Assembly (NCBI GenBank): GCA_035280425.1
Contig: DATEFW010000021.1
Span: 124,001-188,000 of the forward strand
Source of the DNA: QHXW01 sp035280425
GTDB taxonomy: Bacteria; Acidobacteriota; Terriglobia; Bryobacterales; Bryobacteraceae
Length of the DNA stretch: 64,000 bases
Direction of reading: 5' to 3'
The notes under the pieces were generated by a model that saw only the letters and a list, made by a program, of their open reading frames with translations, had not been told where the DNA came from and did not search any database. The position numbers and the translations under genes were made by a program. The number at the start of each line of letters is the position of its first letter. Position 1 is the stretch's first letter. Shown here piece by piece: positions 8,496 to 17,617 of this stretch.

Positions 8496-8512
8496 CTAAT
8501 TTGGAGGTGCTC

Positions 8513-9400
8513 ATGCAAACCCAACCCGTAACGGCCCGCACGGTTTCCCGCGTGATTCCGGCCCAGCGCGTCATGGAAGGCGCCGGCGTTTCGGTCCGCC
8601 GGTCTTTTCCCACGCCCGGGCTCGAAGACATCGACCCGTTTCTGCTGCTCGACGAGATGGGACCGGTCGAGTTCCGGCCCGGCTCAAACGCCGGCTTTCC
8701 CGACCATCCGCATCGCGGTTTCGAAACCGTCACCTACATGCTCGAAGGCGCCATGGAGCACCGCGATTCCCACGGCAACCACGGCGTGATCGCGTCCGGC
8801 GACGTGCAGTGGATGACCGCCGGCGCGGGCCTGGTCCATTCCGAAATGCCCGCCGCCGAGCTGCGCAAGACGGGCGGCCGCCTGCACGGTTTCCAGCTCT
8901 GGGTGAACCTCCCGCGCGCCGCCAAGATGACGCCGCCGCGCTACCAGGAGATCCCTTCCGCGCGTATTCCCGTCGCGGAAACACCCGACAAGGCCGTCCG
9001 CGTTCGCGTGATCGCCGGTGAATCGCTCGGCGCGAAAGCCGTGATCGACACCCGCACGCCCATTCTCTACCTGCACTTCACTCTGCAACCGGGCGCTTCC
9101 ATCACGCAGCCGGTTCCACACGAGTACAACGGCTTCGTCTACGTCATCGAAGGCGAAGCCCGCCTTGGCGCCGAAGCTGTGAAGGCCGCCGAAGGCGATG
9201 TCGCGGTGCCCGAAAAAAACGGCGACGCGATCACGCTCGCAAATTCCGCGAATGCACCGCTCAGCCTGTTGCTGATCGCGGGCGCGCCCATCGGCGAGCC
9301 GGTGGCGCGCTATGGCCCGTTCGTGATGAACACCAAGGCCGAGATTTACCAGGCCTTCGACGATTTCCGCAACGGCCGCATGGGCGTGATCGCGGGCTAA
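8513..9400 (+). CDS. pirin family protein (bicupin)
   Basis: 295 residues. The N-terminal cupin has the pirin signature FPDHPHRGFETVTYMLEGAMEHRDS with the metal-binding histidines (HPHRG and the following H), followed by GDVQWMTAGAGLVHSEMP. The C-terminal pirin_C cupin carries HEYNGFVYVIEGEARL. Related bacterial pirins have quercetinase activity or modulate metabolic enzymes; the role here is unknown. ATG 8513 is chosen because GGAGG at 8503-8507 is 5 bases upstream. It is paired divergently with MarR, and its stop overlaps the convergent response regulator by 4 bases. Confidence 0.93.
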   Translation: MQTQPVTARTVSRVIPAQRVMEGAGVSVRRSFPTPGLEDIDPFLLLDEMGPVEFRPGSNAGFPDHPHRGFETVTYMLEGAMEHRDSHGNHGVIASGDVQWMTAGAGLVHSEMPAAELRKTGGRLHGFQLWVNLPRAAKMTPPRYQEIPSARIPVAETPDKAVRVRVIAGESLGAKAVIDTRTPILYLHFTLQPGASITQPVPHEYNGFVYVIEGEARLGAEAVKAAEGDVAVPEKNGDAITLANSANAPLSLLLIAGAPIGEPVARYGPFVMNTKAEIYQAFDDFRNGRMGVIAG

Positions 9401-10113
9401 CGATCGGCGCGCGTCGGCTCGGGCTCGGTGGGTCCCGCGTCGAACAGGTAGCCGAACCCGCGCACCGAGCGGATCAGCGCGGGATTCGCGGGATCGGCCT
9501 CCACTTTCTGCCGCAGGCGCAGAATGTGGACGTCCACCGTGCGGTCGGTGACGGCGTGGTCCATTCCCCAGACGTAATCGAGCAACTGCTCGCGGCTGAA
9601 GACCACGCCCGGCCGGCTCATCAAAAACTCCAGCAACCGGAACTCGGTCGCCGTTAGAGTCAGCGGCTTGCCGTTCAGTCGCACGCCGCAACTGTCGCGG
9701 TCGAGTTCCAGGCCGTCGGCTCGCAGCATGCGCCCCGGTTCGCCGCCCGGAGCACGCATCTGGATACGGACGCGCGCGATCAGCTCGCGCACTGAGAACG
9801 GCTTCACGACGTAATCGTTCGCTCCGAGCTCGAGACCCAGAATGCGATCGCTCTCCGATGCGCGCGCGGTGAGAAAGATGATGGGCAGATTCGCCAGTTC
9901 CGGGTGACGGCGGATGCCGCGGCAGATTTCGATGCCGTCCGCATCCGGCAGCATGATATCCAGAATCAGCACGTCCGGCTTCTCTTTGCGGCACAATTCG
10001 ATCGCGCCCTTGCCGGTTTGCAGGCCGACCGTGCGAAACCCTTCCTTTTCGAGGTTGTATTTCAGCAGCGCGTACAGATCGGCGTCGTCTTCGATGAGCG
10101 CGACAGTTTTCAT
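9397..10113 (-). CDS. OmpR/PhoB family response regulator
   Basis: 238 residues. The receiver domain has D9/D10, phospho-acceptor D52 in LILDIMLPDADG, T82 and K104 (KPFS). The OmpR-type winged helix (about 130-230) has LTATEFRLLEFLMSRPG, the recognition helix TDRTVDVHILRLRQKV and a final RGFGYLF. It should bind direct-repeat promoter sites when phosphorylated. No kinase gene adjoins it, so its partner and regulon are unknown; PhoB-like overall sequence alone does not prove phosphate control, although a PiT module lies 3 kb away. Confidence 0.93.
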   Translation of the reverse strand: MKTVALIEDDADLYALLKYNLEKEGFRTVGLQTGKGAIELCRKEKPDVLILDIMLPDADGIEICRGIRRHPELANLPIIFLTARASESDRILGLELGANDYVVKPFSVRELIARVRIQMRAPGGEPGRMLRADGLELDRDSCGVRLNGKPLTLTATEFRLLEFLMSRPGVVFSREQLLDYVWGMDHAVTDRTVDVHILRLRQKVEADPANPALIRSVRGFGYLFDAGPTEPEPTRADR

Positions 10114-10179
10114 ACCTCTACTTGTCTGAACATACCGCAGGGATTGTTACAAAGCCATGACGCTTCGGTTAATCCCGGG

Positions 10180-13100
10180 TTATGGATTCCGCGGCTGCAC
10201 CTGCGCGATCTCGCGCGACTTTTGCGCTTGCAGAAACGCGAGCAGGTCAACGAACTCGGATTTCGTCAGGCTCTCATCCAGACCTTCGGGCATGAGCGAA
10301 ACGTTCGACGGCTTCATCGAGAGGATCTGCTTGCGCGGAATGCGCACCTCGGCATGCGGGCCGGTCACCAGAGTGACGGCCTGCGGCGTGTCTTCGCCGC
10401 GCACGCCGGAGTAGGTTTCGGTGCGCGTTTCGACGTTGTATATTTCGAATCCGGGAACGAAGCTGGCGCTCGGGAAAACGATGGCCTCCAGAATATCGTG
10501 GCCGGAGCGGATGGCGCCCACCGCGGTGAGGTCCGGGCCGACGTGCCCGCCCTGATGACCGATGGTGTGGCAGTTATAGCAGGCCACTTTTTCGCCGTAG
10601 AAAATGCGGCGGCCGCGCCCGATATCGCCGCCCGCCGAAAGCAGCGGCTCGAGCCTGCGCAAGCGCTCGATGCGCGCTTTCTGCAACTCTTCGAGATGCG
10701 CCACGAGCGGCTTTGCCGCCGAGCGCACGTCATCCGGGTACTTGGAGAGAATTTCCTGGAGCCGTTTCGCATCGGGCTCGCCGATCGAAACCCGCGATTT
10801 GAGCAGCGCCGCGACCATGGCTTTTCCCGCTGCATCGCTGGCGGAAGCGCGGTAGGCATCGAGCAGGCTGGGAAGAATCAGCGCGTCGGCTTGCGGCAGG
10901 TAGCGGTGCGCGAGCAGTTCGAGTTGCTGATCCGTCAGTTTGGCCTTGCCGATCGCCTGCGCCGCTGCCAGCCGCGCGCCGGCATCGTTGGTCTTGGCGA
11001 GCCGGCCGAGCAGGAACTTCAGCGAGGAATCACTGAGCTCGGGATGATCGTGCACCAGCACGGCAATGGCGGTCGTGCGCAAATCGGCGGGCGACGCGTC
11101 GCTTGAAGCGATCTTCTCCAGCCGGCCGTCGAGTCCCGTGATCTGGAGCGCGCGAACGAGCTGCACGATCCTCAAACGCACGGCTGGGTTGCCCGTATCG
11201 AGCAGATGCCCGAATTGCGCGGTCCACGACGCGGGAAATTCCTTGAGCGAGCAGCGATCGACGGTGTCCAGCAAAAACAGCTCACGGCTGGCCGGAAGCG
11301 CGGTGTTTCCAAGCAAATCGGCCACCATTTTCTGCGCGCTGGAATCCGCGCAAATCGCCAGCAGCGCATCGCGTACGGGCTCGACTTCATCGGCCGGCAT
11401 TTCAGGAGCGCGCAGATGCTGATCGAGAAAACTGAGCACCGTGCCCGACCAGTCGGAATGATGCGACACCACCCACAGCGCCGCGGCGCGCAGGTCTTTA
11501 TCGCGATCGCTCAGGAAGGGCGCAAGCTGCTCGCTCGTGAGCGGCGATCCATCCATCTGGTCGAGGGCGATAAGCGCGGCTTTGCGGATGCGCCGGTTCG
11601 GGCTTTTGAGCGCTTCGATCTCCGGCTCCGGCGTTTTCAACTCGATCAGCGCGTACATCACGGAATGCTCGAGGAAGCGGTCGTCGGCGCGCGCCGCAGC
11701 CGAGATCAGCGCGGGAACAGCGCGCGCATCTCCGACCTGTCCCAGCGCCGTGGCGGCCTGGCGCCGCGCCGCAGGCTGATCCTGCTTCACCATCTCCATC
11801 AGGCGGTCCACGGCTTCGCGGTCGCGCGCCATGCCGGCGGCCCTGGCAGCCGCAACGCGCACGCGGAAATTCGCATCGTGCAAAGCGGCGCGCACCGCTG
11901 TCTGCGCCTCCGGCGTTCCGATGCGATATAAGCCCCAGACGGCCGAGCTGCGCACTTCATGCGACGCCGCGTGCTCCCGCACTTTCGCGAGCGGCTCAAC
12001 CGACGGCGCGCCCGCTTCGACCAGCAGCTCCAGGGCGCGATCGCGCACCGCCGGCCGCGCATCGGATAAATGCCGCGCGAGATCGGCGGGGCTTAGCGTA
12101 GCCAGCTTCAAAGCCTCCCCGCGTGGATCTTCCACGTGCGGCGCTGCGACCCTGCGAATGCGGTAAATCCCACCTTTGATTTCCGGCTTCGCCACGCGCG
12201 AAATCGGGCAGCCGTGAATGAACCATGCGCCCGTATCCACAACCAGCAGACTGCCGTCCGCGTCTTCAATGACGTCGGTCGGATGAAAATCCGGGTCGGC
12301 GGAAGTGAGGAAGTCGGAATCTTCGGTGCGGAATGTCGCGCCCTCGCGGTAGAGAATGTGGCGCTGCACGCGGTGCGGGTTGAACTGCGCGCTGAAGAAA
12401 TTGCCCTGATACTGCGGGCCGAAACTCGTGCCGCGATAGCGCTGCAAGCCAGCCGGCGCGATGCGCGCGAACTTGGTCATCACCGGCATCAGGTCGCCCG
12501 TGCGCTTGAACTCGCTCACCACCGAAAACCATTTCGGATACACGCCGCCCCAAACCCAGTGCATGATGGCGTCGCGCTGCCCGTCGCGCGGATCCTGGAA
12601 ATAGGTCATGGTGCCGAAGGTCTCGCCGGTTTCGAGAAACACCAGCTCGACGGGATTATCGAATCCTCCGCCCGCCACCCATTCGAGACCCGTGCCGTCC
12701 GGCCGCACGCGCCAGATGCGCGAGCCCAGCCCTTCATACGACCGGCCGTCTTTAGTCTTGATGTTGAAGCCGTGGCGGCCGTCGGTGAGATACAGCCAGC
12801 CATCGGGACCGAAGAAAGGACCGTGCAGGCTGGCGGCGTTCGAGGAAAGATTCCATCCGGTGACGATGACTTCGCGCTCGTCGGCCACGCCATCGCCGTC
12901 GGTGTCTTTCAAGCGCACCAGATCCGGAGGCGCCGCGACGTACAGGCTGCCGCGATACCAGACCGCGCCGGCGGGCAGCGTCAGCTTGTCGGCGAAAATC
13001 GTGCTCTTGTCGAACACGCCGTCGCCATCGGTGTCTTCGAGCATGCGAATCACGTAATCGGGCTTCGCGGCCATCTGCGGAGTGGTCAGCGTGTTTCCCG

Positions 13101-13359
13101 AGGATTCGCAGAGAAACAGGCGGCCGCGGTCGTCGAACGTTCCCATCATCGGATAGGAAAGCAGATTCGATCCCGCGACTTTTTCGATTTTAAATCCGGG
13201 CGGAACGTGCAGCGCCGCGAGGCCGGTGGGCGCGATGCTGGGAGCGCCGGCGCTGCGAGACGCAACGAAAATCAGCGCCGCGACGATTCCGAAACAGAAG
13301 AGAAAAATTGCGCGAAAGGCACGGCCGCCGGGAAAAGATTGCGGGATCATTTGTGACAT
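10180..13359 (-). CDS. PVC-type membrane-bound dehydrogenase with HEAT repeats and c-type haem domain
   Basis: 1059 residues. A membrane anchor or signal (about 15-35) is followed by a beta-propeller dehydrogenase domain (about 45-400, with repeated DTDGDGVFDKSTIFADKL-like calcium loops and GPDGWLYLTDGRHGFNIKT). HEAT-type helical repeats follow (about 410-830, e.g. DARAVPALISAAARADDRFL). The C-terminal haem-binding domain has CYNCH with C927, C930 and H931, then GPDLTAVG. This is the family first described from Planctomycetes and also abundant in Bryobacterales; it is thought to oxidise sugars or other organics in the periplasm and pass electrons to its haem. Substrate unknown. A single-gene unit on the minus strand. 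Confidence 0.88.
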   Translation of the reverse strand: MSQMIPQSFPGGRAFRAIFLFCFGIVAALIFVASRSAGAPSIAPTGLAALHVPPGFKIEKVAGSNLLSYPMMGTFDDRGRLFLCESSGNTLTTPQMAAKPDYVIRMLEDTDGDGVFDKSTIFADKLTLPAGAVWYRGSLYVAAPPDLVRLKDTDGDGVADEREVIVTGWNLSSNAASLHGPFFGPDGWLYLTDGRHGFNIKTKDGRSYEGLGSRIWRVRPDGTGLEWVAGGGFDNPVELVFLETGETFGTMTYFQDPRDGQRDAIMHWVWGGVYPKWFSVVSEFKRTGDLMPVMTKFARIAPAGLQRYRGTSFGPQYQGNFFSAQFNPHRVQRHILYREGATFRTEDSDFLTSADPDFHPTDVIEDADGSLLVVDTGAWFIHGCPISRVAKPEIKGGIYRIRRVAAPHVEDPRGEALKLATLSPADLARHLSDARPAVRDRALELLVEAGAPSVEPLAKVREHAASHEVRSSAVWGLYRIGTPEAQTAVRAALHDANFRVRVAAARAAGMARDREAVDRLMEMVKQDQPAARRQAATALGQVGDARAVPALISAAARADDRFLEHSVMYALIELKTPEPEIEALKSPNRRIRKAALIALDQMDGSPLTSEQLAPFLSDRDKDLRAAALWVVSHHSDWSGTVLSFLDQHLRAPEMPADEVEPVRDALLAICADSSAQKMVADLLGNTALPASRELFLLDTVDRCSLKEFPASWTAQFGHLLDTGNPAVRLRIVQLVRALQITGLDGRLEKIASSDASPADLRTTAIAVLVHDHPELSDSSLKFLLGRLAKTNDAGARLAAAQAIGKAKLTDQQLELLAHRYLPQADALILPSLLDAYRASASDAAGKAMVAALLKSRVSIGEPDAKRLQEILSKYPDDVRSAAKPLVAHLEELQKARIERLRRLEPLLSAGGDIGRGRRIFYGEKVACYNCHTIGHQGGHVGPDLTAVGAIRSGHDILEAIVFPSASFVPGFEIYNVETRTETYSGVRGEDTPQAVTLVTGPHAEVRIPRKQILSMKPSNVSLMPEGLDESLTKSEFVDLLAFLQAQKSREIAQVQPRNP

Positions 13360-13484
13360 GTTACCACCGGGGACTTTGGGATCCAGGCGGCGATGCTGAT
13401 TCGAGGAGGGATCCAGCCATGGGCAGGTGTTACCGGCCCGGACCGGCGGCGCTGGTTGACCGCCGGCCGTTCACTCGAAAAGCG

Positions 13485-14138
13485 CTAGAGCGATACCGGT
13501 TCGCGCAAAGAGAAGGTCAGCCGGGTTTCTGCGGGGAACGCTACGTCCTGTTTGCCGGTAGCAGCCGCGCCTCCCGTGCCGGCCGCTGCGCCCGCGCCTG
13601 CGCCGATGAGCGCGCCTTTTCCGCCGCCGGCCAGCGCACCAATTGCGGCTCCGAGCCCCGCGCCGCCGCCGATCAGCAGGCCGTTGCGCTTCTTGTGGCC
13701 CTGACTCGCGCGGCTGTCAACCGATGTGTCAATCTTGTAGGTCTTGCCGTTGAGCTCGAAAGAATCGAGCGTCAGCGCCAGCACAGCGCGGCCCTTCAGG
13801 CGGCCCGATTCACCCGAACGCGAAACGTGACCGCGGAACGCCGTTCCTCGGGGAAGCAGGGTTTTTTCGTGCCACGCCACCGGCTCGGCGAGAGTGGCCG
13901 AAAACTCGCTGCCCGAGTGCGTGCGCTTGGCATCAATGGTCTCATCGAGGCGCACGTGAATGGGGGTGCCGCGCGGAATCGTCACCGCCGCTACCGCGGG
14001 ACGGCTGTCGTCGCTTGCAGGAGCGAGCGCGGCTGTCCGATCCGCCGATTGATCTCCCGCGGCGGTTTGACTTGCCGGTTTCGGGCCGCAGCCGATCAAC
14101 ATGACGATAGCCGCAAAACTGATAACTCTGGTCAACAT
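13485..14138 (-). CDS. glycine-zipper lipoprotein of unknown function
   Basis: 217 residues. The ATG at 14138 has GGAGAAG 5 bases upstream and gives MLTRVISFAAIVMLIGC, a lipoprotein leader with the modified Cys at 17. The middle (RGTPIHVRLDETIDAKRTH, LPRGTAFRGHVSRSGES) resembles beta-rich domains that occur in TrbI-like and other envelope proteins. A glycine zipper (about 140-180, GLLIGGGAGLGAAIGALAGG) could insert in a membrane. An envelope structural or stress role is likely but not shown. It lies alone between the dehydrogenase and SDR genes, with a 125-base gap downstream in which I see nothing. Confidence 0.75.
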   Translation of the reverse strand: MLTRVISFAAIVMLIGCGPKPASQTAAGDQSADRTAALAPASDDSRPAVAAVTIPRGTPIHVRLDETIDAKRTHSGSEFSATLAEPVAWHEKTLLPRGTAFRGHVSRSGESGRLKGRAVLALTLDSFELNGKTYKIDTSVDSRASQGHKKRNGLLIGGGAGLGAAIGALAGGGKGALIGAGAGAAAGTGGAAATGKQDVAFPAETRLTFSLREPVSL

Positions 14139-14273
14139 GGGTTCTTCTCCACATGTGATGTTGCAAACATGCGGCCAAAACGTAAGTGGTTCCTTTTGTG
14201 GATATCTCAACGTTTCGCGCGGCGGAAGAATTTACACGTAGTAAAAACGCCGGGAAAAAGCTGGTGATTAATT

Positions 14274-15017
14274 CTAATACGTCGCGCGGCCGCCGCTGGC
14301 GTCGTAACACTGGCCGGTAACGAACGAGCAATCCGGACTTGCGAGAAAGTGGACCACCGCCGCGATCTCATCCGGCGTGCCCGTGCGTCGCATGGGTATG
14401 CGATCGGTCATATAGCTCACCTGAGTTTCGGTGAGCTGGTCGAGAATGTGGGTGCGGATCACCGCGGGCGCTACGGCGTTCACGCAGATGCCTTCGGTGG
14501 CGACTTCTTTGCCGATCGATTTGGTAAACCCGATCACCGCCGCTTTCGTCGCCGAGTAAGGCGACATGTTCGGGTTGCCTTCTTTGCCGGCGATCGAGGC
14601 GATATTGACGACGCGCCCGTACTTACGCTCGCGCATGTGCTCGATCACCGCGCGCGTCATGTAAACCACGCCCAGCAGGTTGACGGCAATCACTCCCTGC
14701 CAGTCCGCGTCGGTCTGGCTGGCGAGCGGCGCCGCTTTTCCGGCGATGCCCGCATTGTTGACCAGAATATCGATGCGTCCCGATCGCCCAAGAACCTGAG
14801 CGACGGCGGCGTTGGCGGAATCGGAACGCGAAATATCGACTTGCAACGGAAACGCCGCGCCGCCGATGGAACGCGCCACTTCCGCCGCGCCGTTCAAATT
14901 CAGATCGGCGACCGCTACCGACGCTCCGGCCTTTGCCAGCCGCCGCGCGATCGCCTCCCCGATGCCCGTGGCCGCGCCGGTCACCACGGCCGTCTGCCCG
15001 GTCAGATCGAACGGCAT
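14274..15017 (-). CDS. short-chain dehydrogenase/reductase, 3-oxoacyl-ACP-reductase-like
   Basis: 247 residues, a complete classical SDR. The nucleotide loop is TGAATGIG (13-20), NNAG is at 87-90, and the catalytic triad is S141, Y154 and K158 (SPYSATK). ADLN after strand 2 gives an acidic residue at the cofactor ribose, favouring NAD(H). Closest in pattern to FabG-type 3-oxoacyl reductases, but many SDRs of this form act on sugars or alcohols, so the substrate is open. Its start follows the rplI stop with no gap, so it is read from the ribosomal-protein transcript. Confidence 0.88.
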   Translation of the reverse strand: MPFDLTGQTAVVTGAATGIGEAIARRLAKAGASVAVADLNLNGAAEVARSIGGAAFPLQVDISRSDSANAAVAQVLGRSGRIDILVNNAGIAGKAAPLASQTDADWQGVIAVNLLGVVYMTRAVIEHMRERKYGRVVNIASIAGKEGNPNMSPYSATKAAVIGFTKSIGKEVATEGICVNAVAPAVIRTHILDQLTETQVSYMTDRIPMRRTGTPDEIAAVVHFLASPDCSFVTGQCYDASGGRATY

Positions 15018-15464
15018 CTACTCTTCTTTGACCACCTGCACGGTGATCTCGGTGGTCACCTCGCGGTGCAGCCGCACTGGAATTTTGTGCTCGCCCAGTT
15101 GCTTGATAGGCTCATCCAGCACGATCTTGCGCCGGTCGACCGTGAAGTTCTGCTTCTCGAGCGCCTCGGCGATGTCCTTGGCGGTCACCGAGCCGAAGAG
15201 CTGATCGTTTTCGCCGGCTTTCTGCGCGATGGTCACGGTAACGCCGCCGATAATTTTCGAGAGATCCTCGGCCTCGCTCTTCAGCTTGGCTTCGCGGCGG
15301 AGATGCGCCTGGCGCTCCTGCTCGACGATCTTCTTGTTGGCTTCCGTAGCCGGAACCGCGAGGCGCTTGGGCAGCAGATAGTTGCGCGCGTAACCCGCGG
15401 CGACCTTCACCACCTCGCCGCGCGCGCCCAGTTTCTCGACGTCTTCCCTGAGTATGATTTCCAT
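15018..15464 (-). CDS. rplI: 50S ribosomal protein L9
   Basis: 148 residues, the standard L9 length. MEIILREDVEKLGARGEVV and VKVAAGYARNYLLPKRLA are the N-terminal RNA-binding signature; a long helix links this to the C-terminal domain (QLFGSVTAKDIAEAL, IKQLGEHKIPVRLHREV). L9 binds 23S rRNA near the L1 stalk. It follows rpsF and rpsR in the usual order. The start at 15464 is set by this conserved N-terminus. Confidence 0.97.
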   Translation of the reverse strand: MEIILREDVEKLGARGEVVKVAAGYARNYLLPKRLAVPATEANKKIVEQERQAHLRREAKLKSEAEDLSKIIGGVTVTIAQKAGENDQLFGSVTAKDIAEALEKQNFTVDRRKIVLDEPIKQLGEHKIPVRLHREVTTEITVQVVKEE

Positions 15465-15499
15465 GATTGGTTCTCCGTATGCCGGACGGCGCCGCCGCC

Positions 15500-15799
15500 C
15501 TAGATCGCTGCCGCGAATGGCAGCAGGGCGATATTGCGCGCCTTCTTGATTGCGTCGCTCAACCGCCGCTGGTGCGGCGCGCACACACCCGAGATGCGCC
15601 GCGGCACGATCTTGCCGCGCTCGGCGACGAAGCTCGAGAGCAGCCGCACGTCTTTGTAGTTGATGTCGTCGATGCGCTCGACGCAAAAGCGGCAGACTTT
15701 TTTCCGCCGGAAATACTGCTTCTTCTGAGTGGCGACGGCCTTATCGCCGCCGGTCGGCCTCTGCCCGGCGCTGCCGGGTCTTCCTTTGACTTCCGCCAT
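15500..15799 (-). CDS. rpsR: 30S ribosomal protein S18, zinc-type
   Basis: 99 residues. Core motif KKVCRFCVERIDDINYKD and RISGVCAPHQRRLSDAIKKA. The CxxC pair with a further Cys and His (CAPH) indicates the zinc-binding (C+) form of S18 rather than the zinc-free paralogue. The first 20 or so residues are a poorly conserved basic/Gly tail. S18 binds S6 on the 30S platform, and the two genes are adjacent (17 bases apart). Confidence 0.97.
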   Translation of the reverse strand: MAEVKGRPGSAGQRPTGGDKAVATQKKQYFRRKKVCRFCVERIDDINYKDVRLLSSFVAERGKIVPRRISGVCAPHQRRLSDAIKKARNIALLPFAAAI

Positions 15800-15815
15800 G
15801 TTCGATTCTCCTCGG

Positions 15816-16235
15816 CTATTCGGTTGCTGCCTCGCCCGTCATCTGCTGCCCCACCGACGGCTGCGCCGGGGCAGGCGCAGGTGCAGCCTGGGCTTTGCGC
15901 TGCGCGCGCTTGTCGCGGTCTTTTTTGCGTTTTTCCAGGCGCTTGAGCGTCTGATCCACCCGCACCGTGAGAAACTTGAGCACCAAATCCGACACGCGCA
16001 GGCGCCGCTCGAATTCCTTCACCGTTTCCGGCGCGGCAGTAAACTGCACCAGCACGTAATTGCCTTCACCATACCTGCCGATGTGGTAAGCCAAGCGGCG
16101 CTTGCCCCACTTCTCGACTTTGTCCGCAGTGCCGCCCGAGGTTGTGACCACCGATTTCATCTGCTCGATGAACTGGTCGCTCTCCTCTTCCGTTGCATCC
16201 GGCTTGATAATAAACAGCTCTTCGTAGATCCTCAT
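15816..16235 (-). CDS. rpsF: 30S ribosomal protein S6
   Basis: 139 residues. RIYEELFIIKPDATEEESDQ starts the ferredoxin-like fold; WGKRRLAYHIGRYGEGNYVL is the central signature. The last 40 residues are an Ala/Pro/Lys-rich tail beyond the conserved fold, of a type often seen in S6 of large-genome bacteria. Start overlaps the pth stop by 4 bases (ATGA), so translation is coupled to pth. Confidence 0.96.
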   Translation of the reverse strand: MRIYEELFIIKPDATEEESDQFIEQMKSVVTTSGGTADKVEKWGKRRLAYHIGRYGEGNYVLVQFTAAPETVKEFERRLRVSDLVLKFLTVRVDQTLKRLEKRKKDRDKRAQRKAQAAPAPAPAQPSVGQQMTGEAATE

Positions 16236-16822
16236 TCTTCCTCAGTTTTTGAACCTTGGGCGCGACGATTGTATTTCGTCATGGACTTTTCGACGCCCTC
16301 GGCGATTATGGAAGCCACGGCATCGGCCCCGCGGCCGACCAGTTCTTCCGTCTCCTTCTGCTGCGAGCGCTTCACCGGCGCCAGCAGATATTCCGCCCCA
16401 TCGCGGACCTTGTGGCCCGGATTCACCCCGAGCCGTACTCGCACAAAATCGTTCGTGCCCACGGCATCGATCACGCTGATCACGCCATGATGCCCGGCGG
16501 CCGAGCCCCGCGGCTTGATGCGCATCTCGTACCACGGAAGATCCAGCTCGTCATAAACCAGAATCAGATCGGCCGGCGTAAATCCGTGTTTCTCCATCAA
16601 CGCGCGCACCGAAACACCGCTCAAATTCATGTACGTCTGCGGCTTGGCCAGCATCACCGGCTTGGCCGCGATCTCTCCCACTCCCGCCAGCGCTTTTGAA
16701 TCCTTGCGGCTGACGCGCACCGCGTGCCTCTCGGCCAGCAGATCGATCACGCGAAAACCCAGGTTGTGGGGTGTATTTTCGTACTCCGCGCCCGGATTCC
16801 CCAGGCCCACCACCAGGTACAT
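16232..16822 (-). CDS. pth: peptidyl-tRNA hydrolase
   Basis: 196 residues. The Pth signature GLGNPGAEYENTPHNLGF places N10 and catalytic H19; LILVYDELDLPWYEMRIKP holds the catalytic Asp, and GSAAGHHGVISVI the substrate-binding segment. It frees tRNA from peptides dropped by ribosomes. It lies 6 bases downstream of rplY and overlaps rpsF, linking translation rescue with ribosomal proteins. Confidence 0.96.
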   Translation of the reverse strand: MYLVVGLGNPGAEYENTPHNLGFRVIDLLAERHAVRVSRKDSKALAGVGEIAAKPVMLAKPQTYMNLSGVSVRALMEKHGFTPADLILVYDELDLPWYEMRIKPRGSAAGHHGVISVIDAVGTNDFVRVRLGVNPGHKVRDGAEYLLAPVKRSQQKETEELVGRGADAVASIIAEGVEKSMTKYNRRAQGSKTEEE

Positions 16823-16828
16823 GCCCGG

Positions 16829-17539
16829 CTACTTCTTCTTGGGCTTGGCTTCGGCCTCGGGCTTTTCCTCCGCAGCGCCTTCCTCTTCCTTCTTGCCCTT
16901 CTTGATGACTTCCGGTTCGGCGGGCGCCGCTTCGGCCTCCGGAACCGCAGCCTCGGCCGGCGTCGGCTCGGCTTCCACCTTGATGGCCACCACGTGCGCC
17001 ACCACAGCGTCGGAATGGCTCATCAGCTTCAACGAGCCGGCCAGCGCGATATCGCTGGCGCGCTTGCTCTGGCCGATCATGAGCTCGCTCACGTCGATCG
17101 TGAAATGTTCGGGAATTTCGTTGGGCAGGCACTCGATCTCGATTTCGCGCGTCACGATTTCGAGCAGGCCGCCCTGCTGCTTCACGCCTACCGGATCGCC
17201 GTGCGTGATGACCGGAACCGAAACGCGGATGCGCTTCTTCAGATCGATGCGCTTCAGATCCACGTGCAGCAGGTCGCCCTTGATGGGATCGTACTGGCCG
17301 TCCACCACCATCACGGGCGTCGTCTCGCCGCCTTGGATATTCAGATTGAAGATGGTGTTGTGCCCGGTCTTGCTGCGCAGAATCTGCGAAATCTGCCGCG
17401 GGCTGACGGCGATCGAGACCGCATCCTTGTACGCTCCGTATACGACGGCGGGAATCATACCCGTACGCCGCGTGCGCCGGGCTTCGTTTTTTCCGCGAGA
17501 AGCGCGAGGCTCCGCGGCGACTGTCACTTCCGTTTTCAT
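16829..17539 (-). CDS. rplY: 50S ribosomal protein L25/general stress protein Ctc
   Basis: 236 residues, the long Ctc type with a C-terminal extension. The N-terminal L25 domain has RKNEARRTRRTGMIPAVVYG; the second beta domain includes GLLEIVTREIEIECLPNEIP and FTIDVSELMIGQS. The last 50 residues are acidic/Lys-rich low complexity. L25 binds 5S rRNA. A GGAG sits shortly before its ATG. It lies between prs and pth, the order seen in many bacteria; no tRNA gene is found in the 78-base gap to prs. Confidence 0.95.
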   Translation of the reverse strand: MKTEVTVAAEPRASRGKNEARRTRRTGMIPAVVYGAYKDAVSIAVSPRQISQILRSKTGHNTIFNLNIQGGETTPVMVVDGQYDPIKGDLLHVDLKRIDLKKRIRVSVPVITHGDPVGVKQQGGLLEIVTREIEIECLPNEIPEHFTIDVSELMIGQSKRASDIALAGSLKLMSHSDAVVAHVVAIKVEAEPTPAEAAVPEAEAAPAEPEVIKKGKKEEEGAAEEKPEAEAKPKKK

Positions 17540-17617
17540 GGCATCTCCTTAACCGGGCCGCAAGTCCGAAGCGTCTTGCCGAACCGCTTGACGTGGGTTG
17601 CTGCGCCGGGAAAAATT

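Noticed and set aside
17540..17617. Possible tRNA between prs and rplY
   Set aside because: No cloverleaf, no TTCGA-type T-loop and no acceptor pairing could be found in the 78 bases.
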